Below are positions 57,906 through 64,000 of a DNA stretch of 64,000 nucleotides, in pieces. The notes beneath the pieces were generated by a model. The model did no database searches. It worked only from the letters and a program-made list of their open reading frames with translations, and was not told the origin of the DNA. Location: assembly GCA_958295665.1 (NCBI GenBank), contig OY282559.1, positions 251,157,461 to 251,221,460 of the forward strand. The letters run 5' to 3'. The stretch's first letter is position 1; each line of letters begins with the position of its first letter. Source of the stretch: Tipula vernalis. Lineage: Eukaryota; Arthropoda; Insecta; Diptera; Tipulidae. A program made the position numbers and the translations under genes.

Positions 57906-59043
57906 CCGACGAAATGATCAGGAAAGAGTAATTGTACGGATGATACGGATTTATCAGTTTTCATAAAATGGAAGGAAAAGGAACACCGGCCAACTTGGAG
58001 CGAGATCGCGGACAAAACTCCCATTTTCAAGGCTTATTGGGCTCAATGGGATAGCTTCCGATAACTTCCTTTTCTGATTGTGGGAAACACAGATGTCAAG
58101 GTGAAGCAATTGTTGCTGGTGATACCAAAGTGCCGGATTGCGGAGATCCTTAACGAGCATCATGGAGGAGCAAGTGGGGGCCACCTAGGAATTAATAAGA
58201 CACTGGCCAAGATACGTCAATGATTCTACTGGGCAGGATGATGTAGGCAGTCTATGATAGAGTGATGGCTGAAATGTGACTAATGTGCGGTGGTGAACGG
58301 ACCCGCACGTAAATGTCGTGGAACCATAAAACAATACATCGTCGGACCACCATTCGAAAGAATTGCAATGGATGTAGTGGGGCCATTTCCCACTACCGAG
58401 AGCAGTAATAAATATGTACTAGTGATATTGGACTATTTCAGCAAATGGCCGCCCCCATTCCCAATCAGGAGACGACGACAATAGCTGATGCCGTAGTAAA
58501 CAACTGGATTAGCAAATTTGGAGTGCTGATGGAGATTCATACCGATCAATGAAGGAAAACCACCGAATCGGTGGTATTTCAAGAAATAGGCCTTAGCATC
58601 TACAGTCTGATGGTATGGTGGAAAGATTCAAATGTACATTGGATGGATACCGATGTTTCTGATGGCCTATCGATCAGCAATACATGACACAACCGGAATG
58701 ACACCAGCTAAACCGTTATTTGGAGACAACCTAAGATTACCTGTAGATCTAAAGTTTGGGGCTGTACCATCAGCGGCTTTATGTGGACAGGATTACGTAG
58801 ACCGGATGAAAGAGGAACTTGATGAGATTCATCAATTTGTACAGGGGGAAAAACAGAAGTCAAGTAATCGTAAGAAAGCTCGATATGACATATGAGCAAA
58901 TAACCAAGGCTTCCAGGAAAGGCACTTAGTACGGCTTCACAACTCGCAACGGAAAAAGGATTATCACCGGAGCTTCAACTAGCATGGGACTGCCATCACT
59001 ACAGAGGAGGTGATTTGGGTCCTATTCGGGACGAATAGGCTTA
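57906..59043 (+). pseudogene. gypsy integrase
   Basis: A His/Cys zinc region is readable near 58150-58280 (LNEHHGGASGGHLGINKTLA then stops). Catalytic core: IAMDVVGPFPTTESSNKYV with the first Asp (58360), EIHTDQ with the second Asp (58530) followed directly by a TGA, and SDGMVERFKCT (58608) with the catalytic Glu in a shifted frame and a deletion just after. Later sequence (58632-58895) gives FLMAYRSAIHDTTGMTPA and a basic tail. Inactive. No chromodomain is recognised. Confidence 0.85.
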
Positions 59044-59055
59044 GATGAGGGGCAG
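59044..59055 (+). other. polypurine tract of the gypsy element
   Basis: GATGAGGGGCAG precedes the 3' LTR start TGTTACGG. Confidence 0.65.
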
Positions 59056-59400
59056 TGTTACGGTGTCACCTAGGGTATAATAGAATAAGTTAAATTAATA
59101 GTTCAATGTTTTACTGTACTAAAATGGAATTTTCCATGAAAAAACTGTTCTAAATATTTCTAGACTATTCTTACTGGAAAAGTCATGAAATTTTTAGAAG
59201 TTTGGTTTGTGTGTATAAAAAGGCGAACGAAGACGAATTGGATTATTAGTATTTGTTAAGCGAAAGTATAAGGGTTAAAAAGTGAATAAGTGAATAAATG
59301 TGATTCAGAAAGTGTTGAAGTGCCATTTAAAAATTATAAGTGTACGATAAAATTGTGTGAAAATTATATAAAGTGATTTTGTGAATTATTATAATAAATT
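59056..59400 (+). repeat. 3' LTR of the gypsy element, truncated
   Basis: Begins TGTTACGGTGTCACCTAGGG and follows the LTR consensus through ACTGGAAAAGTCATGAAAT and a TATAAAAAGGCGAACGAAG promoter-like segment (near 59215). It stops at ATAATAAATTG, about 90 bp short of the full 436 bp. Confidence 0.85.
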
Positions 59401-62150
59401 GGGAAACAAGATATTCCAGAAATATTCTAATAAAAAATTTCTAGTAAAATACAGCTAACAAAATACTTTGTGATAATTAGGCTTAGGATTCTAAGGTAAA
59501 AAAATATTTTTTTTGGGAAATCCAAACCATATATTCTTTTTAGAACAAATAAAGCCGAATGAGCCCTATATGCTACCACATATTTTTAAATATTATGGCA
59601 TAATCAAATATTTTTTCATATTTCCATTTATTTTACGTTTCACCACATATAAGAATAACGTAATTCGACTTTCATACATTAAAATTTGATAAAGCAAAAT
59701 ATTTTATAAGCCAAATTTTAAATTTAAACCAACAAATATTTTTTTTTAGGAGTTAAAACCGTTTTACTTTGGTCTAAACTACACTAAGGAACAAAATAAA
59801 CTTCAAATTAAGATACATATCTCAATAGTTTACTGCACATTATTAGTCGATCCGAAGTTCTTCTAGAAAAGCAGATTTTCTGATTCGATTTTGAATCCCT
59901 AAATATAATTGAATAAATTCTTGAGTAGGAACTTAAATGGGATTTAAAAATCTAAAACTAATCTAACTAAACTAATCGTAGTTTTCAGCAGAAATTTAGC
60001 TACAAATAGACTTTTAATTCCAATCTTTGAATAAAAATTCCAACCAGGGCTTGACTAAATATTGAGTTGATTTCAAAAAACTTCCGGTTTTAAATCCATA
60101 CATTTTCAGTTTGAAATTAAACAGATACTATCTATTTTAATTAAGTTACAATTCGAATCACGATACCTTTCAACATTTTGAGTGAAATTTAATATAGAAA
60201 TTAAGAAAATGTTTCTAGTTTAAACTACATTTTGAAAATTGATTTGGAAATTTAGATTAGAAATTGATTAGGGCATTCTACTTGCGGTTATGAGAAAAAA
60301 ATTTGAGTATAAATTTGGTGTTCTAAACTCGATTTAAACATAATTTTAATTGCAATTAGGCAAGAATTGAGTTGCAATACGAGATTTGATCTCAAAGACC
60401 CAACCAAATTTCCTTAGAATTTAGTTTAGAAATTTGTTCCGGAAATTTTGAGTGAAATTTGAATTAGGAATTTAAATTTAAAAAAATGGTTTTGGCATTC
60501 CAAACCAAATAAAATCTTTGGTGAAATTATATATAGGAATTCAGTTACAACTCGAATTTTGATTTCACAAAATTTTGAGAGAAATATAAGTTTACGTTGC
60601 ACAAAAGATTTACTGAGTGTATTTTCAATTAGAAAACGAAACAATTAGAGCAAAGTAGGTGGAGCAAAGAATAGATATGTCAATTGAAAACTAGACTGAA
60701 TTAGACTGGAAGAAAAAATGGTTTTTATGGATTCGAATAAAACCGGATGCATCCAGAATAAAATTAGATTACAATTCCATCTAGATTTGAATCAACTTTG
60801 AGAGACATTTTAATCCGAAATTGAGTTAAACTTGCAGACTGTAGGTGAATGTTAATTGTAATTTTGATCACGCTCATTGAATTAAATTAAAATCAAAATT
60901 TCAAGATTTTTAGTCAGAAATTTAGTTAGTAAGAGAAAAAATTACCTTGAATTGTATTTGGGAAACACATTTTGAAAACAATTTTAGCGAAATATTTAAT
61001 GCACTTTATGTGACTGAGCTTAAATTCTAAACACGATATAAGCAAATTTGTTAGTTCAACTTGAAAATCAGGAATCTAGCAAAAATCTGAAAGAATTTTG
61101 TTTTATAATAGAAGCATTGAATAACATCTTAAGTAGAGATTTACATTAGAAATAAAATTTAACCGACTGCCTTTAATAACAGTTTGAGTGAATTTTAAAA
61201 ATGTAGTTAATTATTCGAGGAAAATTTGTATTTAGAACGCGGTAAAACAAGACTTGAACAAAGTTTGGACTAAAAATAGTTTGAGCAAAAATTTGGATAC
61301 AATTAATTAACGCAAAATTATGGTTGCAATTAAGCTAGAAATTTTGTTATATTTTATTTACAAATTAAGGAAAAATTCCAACCTAGATTTGTCTAAATGT
61401 ACTTTATTAGAAATTTGGGATACAACTTCAGCTCTAGTTCCATGTGCATTTAAAAATTTATTGAGAATTTATTTGAGCGTTATTAGAAATGCTTGAGTTA
61501 AAGTCGAATTTAAAACTCTAGTTTGGATCAAAATGTTTGTTAAATTTGTATCAGAATTTTGAGCAGAAATCTGAGTAAGTTTCGAAGTATTTGATTTTTA
61601 AGCCGTAATTGAAAAAAATGTCGAGTAGAAATTGAATTTGAATAGTAATTGCGGGACTTGAGCAAAAACATAACTGTAATTTAGTTTTTGGTTTAATAGT
61701 TGAGTTTTTATTTCGAATTGGATTGGGAAGAGAAAAATTAAAGATTAAGTAACAATTTTAAAATAGATTTGAGCAAAATTGTATGTTTAGTGAGTGCAAA
61801 AATTCTGAGAAAAAATTGTTTTTGAATTCCAAAAATTTCGTTGCAATTAGATAGAAATTTTGTGATATTTTTAATACAGGCAGGCTAAGTTCCAAACTCG
61901 ATTTGACAAAATTGAAGTAGGGATCAATTCCTACATAATTGTTGCGGCTGCATAATTGCTGTTATAATTTTGAGTGAAATTTAAAATACAAAATTTACTA
62001 TTTTATTTAAAAGGATTCGAGAAGTGTATATTTGATATTCGCAATTAGTAAAAATTGCATAATGTTGATGGCAACATTTTGAATTACCGTTTGATTTGAG
62101 CAGAAATATGAGCGTAATTTAATTTTTTTTAGTTTAAAACTTGCTTCAAT
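59401..62150. repeat. AT-rich degenerate repeat tract
   Basis: Recurring words include TTTTGAGTGAAATTT (about 60174, 60446, 61970), GAGCAGAAAT/GAGCAAAAAT, AAACTCGATTT (60327, 61895), GGCATTC (60271, 60494) and AGAAATTTAGTTAG. The spacing is irregular and the copies are very diverged. It looks like an old satellite or amplified low-complexity sequence. No gene is seen. The left boundary is uncertain. Confidence 0.4.
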
Positions 62151-62435
62151 AGCGTGAATCGTTTAGTCTGAACCGTTATGGTGCTCTTTTGAAGTAAGTA
62201 CCACTTTCCGGCACTAAATGTTTTAGGAACATATTTTTGATTTTTTATAACCTAAAAATACTATGCCTAGTGATAGTAAATAAACAGTGTATTAAGTAAG
62301 TAGCCACAGTGATTTTATTTACCCAGAACATAATTGGGCACGAGATCTGTTGCAACGATATATTTTTACTCTCCCATATTTTTACCTATGCTAATCTTTT
62401 GGAAACGAGAAAGTAGCATAGAATAATTTGGACTC
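62151..62435. other. unassigned sequence
   Basis: No recognised feature between the repeat tract and the coding-like fragment. Confidence 0.4.
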
Positions 62436-62699
62436 CGCATTTCTACTGGACAAGGCAAGTTTGATCAATTTATTGGCGTTTACGACGGGTTCGAGGAATT
62501 GTGGTATATTAACAGCACATTACACTTTATCATTGAACTTTTGACGGCGTATTGTGCTGGTACAACGGGAAACAAACCAGCTGAACACATAGATTCAACG
62601 AAGTACGCTGCCAACTGTGCAAGAGACATTGCTAGAACCACTGTTTTCGAAACAGTGGTACCAACAAACGGAAAATTAAACTTAGACAGCTTCATTTGA
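62436..62699 (+). other. coding-like fragment, unrecognised
   Basis: An open frame running to TGA 62697 encodes about 85 residues with balanced codon use unlike its surroundings (FDQFIGVYDGFEELWYINST, LLTAYCAGTTGNKPAEHID, DIARTTVFETVVPTNGKLN). There is no ATG near the left end; a stop lies at 62424-62435. It could be an exon or pseudogene piece of a host gene or of a repeat. I do not recognise the family. A minus-strand frame over the same bases is its shadow. Confidence 0.35.
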
Positions 62700-64000
62700 A
62701 ATATGCCACAGATTCGTTTTGCTCCTTTAATAGATTATAAAACATTTAATCTGTGCGGATGAAGGAAAAATTGGTTTTTGGTCCTGAATCTTTGGCCTTT
62801 AAAAAAAATGGCCAAAAACATATTTTTGTGATTGCATATTTGTGGACAAACAACGTTTATTACTGTACCAAATTTTAACTCTATAACATTTACACTTCCT
62901 GTGAAAATTGACTGTAACTCTAAGAACCACTATTTCCATTGCGATGCGACTTAGGTCACATCTAAAATAACATTAAAGCTCACTAGCACAAGAGGGACAA
63001 TACTTTCAGATTTTAGTCGAAGTTTTTAATATGTCTCTACTGAAGAATTTTGGTTAATATTTGGCGAAGAGGTTTAAAAAGAAATATTCGGATAATTTCT
63101 GAAATAATTAATTATCCGAACATAATGGAAAGTGTTGAATTTAAATTAAAAATATGTATCCAATTCTAATTACAAAACGGCAGGGAATTTTATTTAAAAA
63201 AAGTTCAAAATGTTTTTCAAAAGTTCGAAAATGTTTTACAAAAGTTTAAACTAAAATATAAACTTGTAGTCTGTAATCGAATGAAAAATGTCCGACCAAA
63301 ATAAAAAAAAAATGTAGAATTTAAATTGAATATGTCTGCACAATTTAAAAGACAATTTTGTCCAATTCTAATTAAAATCATCTTGAATAGCCCAAAGTTG
63401 ATTATCATAATGCTAAAAATAACGTCTGTAAGATACATAGATATATAAATTGTGCATTTACTATGATTTGTGGAGAGAAAAAATTAATCGATGCACTCAG
63501 ACATCGGCCGCTAAATGACTTTCGCTAGTAAATCATGGACGAATCCTTGCCTAAAAGTCATTTATCAAGAAAACGAATTCTTAAAATGAACGCAAAAACC
63601 AATATGAAATTTTACAGAAGCGGCAATTAAATGGATACTAAATTACTAAGTTATCCAAATCTTTTCTGACGAAATTAATAGACAATTAAGGCAACAAGTA
63701 GTAAAGTAAAAACTTCATATAAGAAAAACTTAATTTGGTAAACAAACTTTCTCTTGGAATTAAAAAAAAATTTCATTTCGCCTTGTAATTCTTTCCAGGA
63801 TCCCAACCTCAAAACAATAAAATGTTCACTTCACGTGTGAACAGGGCATATTTATTAAGCCTTCATTTTAGCTTTAAGTACCTAACAAATAAACATCATG
63901 GTTATATCTAAAACGCATTGTGTTCAAAAGGCAAAATATTAATAGAGCAAAATATGCATATAAGTTATTTGTCAACTACTCATACAACATTATAAAAGTA
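62700..64000. other. unassigned AT-rich sequence
   Basis: No gene, RNA or repeat boundary is recognised in the final 1.3 kb. Confidence 0.4.

Larger units (their letters stand above)
54696..59400 (+). mobile_element. Ty3/gypsy retrotransposon, degenerate
   Basis: Order: partial 5' LTR, gag, protease, reverse transcriptase, RNase H, integrase, polypurine tract and partial 3' LTR. No envelope gene is seen between integrase and the 3' LTR. Every domain is interrupted by stops or frameshifts, so it cannot transpose. Confidence 0.9.

Noticed and set aside
58900..59055. Envelope gene making the gypsy element an errantivirus-like provirus
   Set aside because: Integrase is followed almost directly by the polypurine tract and 3' LTR, with no room for an envelope gene.

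Overview
This 64 kb window looks like repeat-dense, AT-rich intergenic or heterochromatic DNA from an insect, most likely a fly. The evidence is the low GC content, short introns, and a mix of Bel/Pao, Ty3/gypsy, P-like, piggyBac, PIF/Harbinger, hAT, Tc1/mariner-like and RNase H-bearing LINE relics. The species cannot be named from sequence alone. I recognise no intact host protein gene, rRNA, functional tRNA or CRISPR array. Nearly every coding stretch belongs to a transposable element (TE), and almost all are broken.

Left part (1-14400): a TA microsatellite; a 1.2 kb TA-flanked inverted-repeat element (second copy near 47 kb in opposite orientation); a tRNA-derived SINE and a headless second copy; a solo gypsy LTR; a tandem duplication next to a cluster of ACCGGT motifs; and a hAT-type element carrying a nested PIF/Harbinger transposon. 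The Harbinger insertion has a 3-bp target duplication, a transposase relic on the plus strand and a spliced Myb/SANT-like gene relic on the minus strand.

Centre (14401-36186): a head-to-tail array of four Bel/Pao retrotransposon units that share single LTRs, with a period of exactly 5554 bp between units 2, 3 and 4. All units carry inactivating lesions that they share, so the array grew by DNA-level recombination (or is an assembly loop), not by retrotransposition. The pattern of differences puts the exchange point in a stretch of about 40 bp in the reverse transcriptase region. Gag begins with a PHD-type zinc finger.

Right of the array (36187-42313): a P-element-like transposase relic, a piggyBac relic split by a long-inverted-repeat (foldback) insertion, and a possible Crypton recombinase fragment.

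Right part (42314-64000): the second copy of the TA-flanked element; a 5'-truncated LINE with an (AACCT)n tail; a 1.5 kb GT-rich degenerate satellite with a higher-order period of roughly 150-190 bp; a Tc1/mariner-like relic; a degenerate Ty3/gypsy provirus with a SAP-domain Gag, a mutated YLND polymerase motif and an inverted LTR at its 5' end; a 2.5 kb AT-rich degenerate repeat tract; and one unrecognised coding-like fragment near 62.5 kb. The genes do not form a pathway. The window reads as a graveyard of nested TE insertions and local rearrangements.
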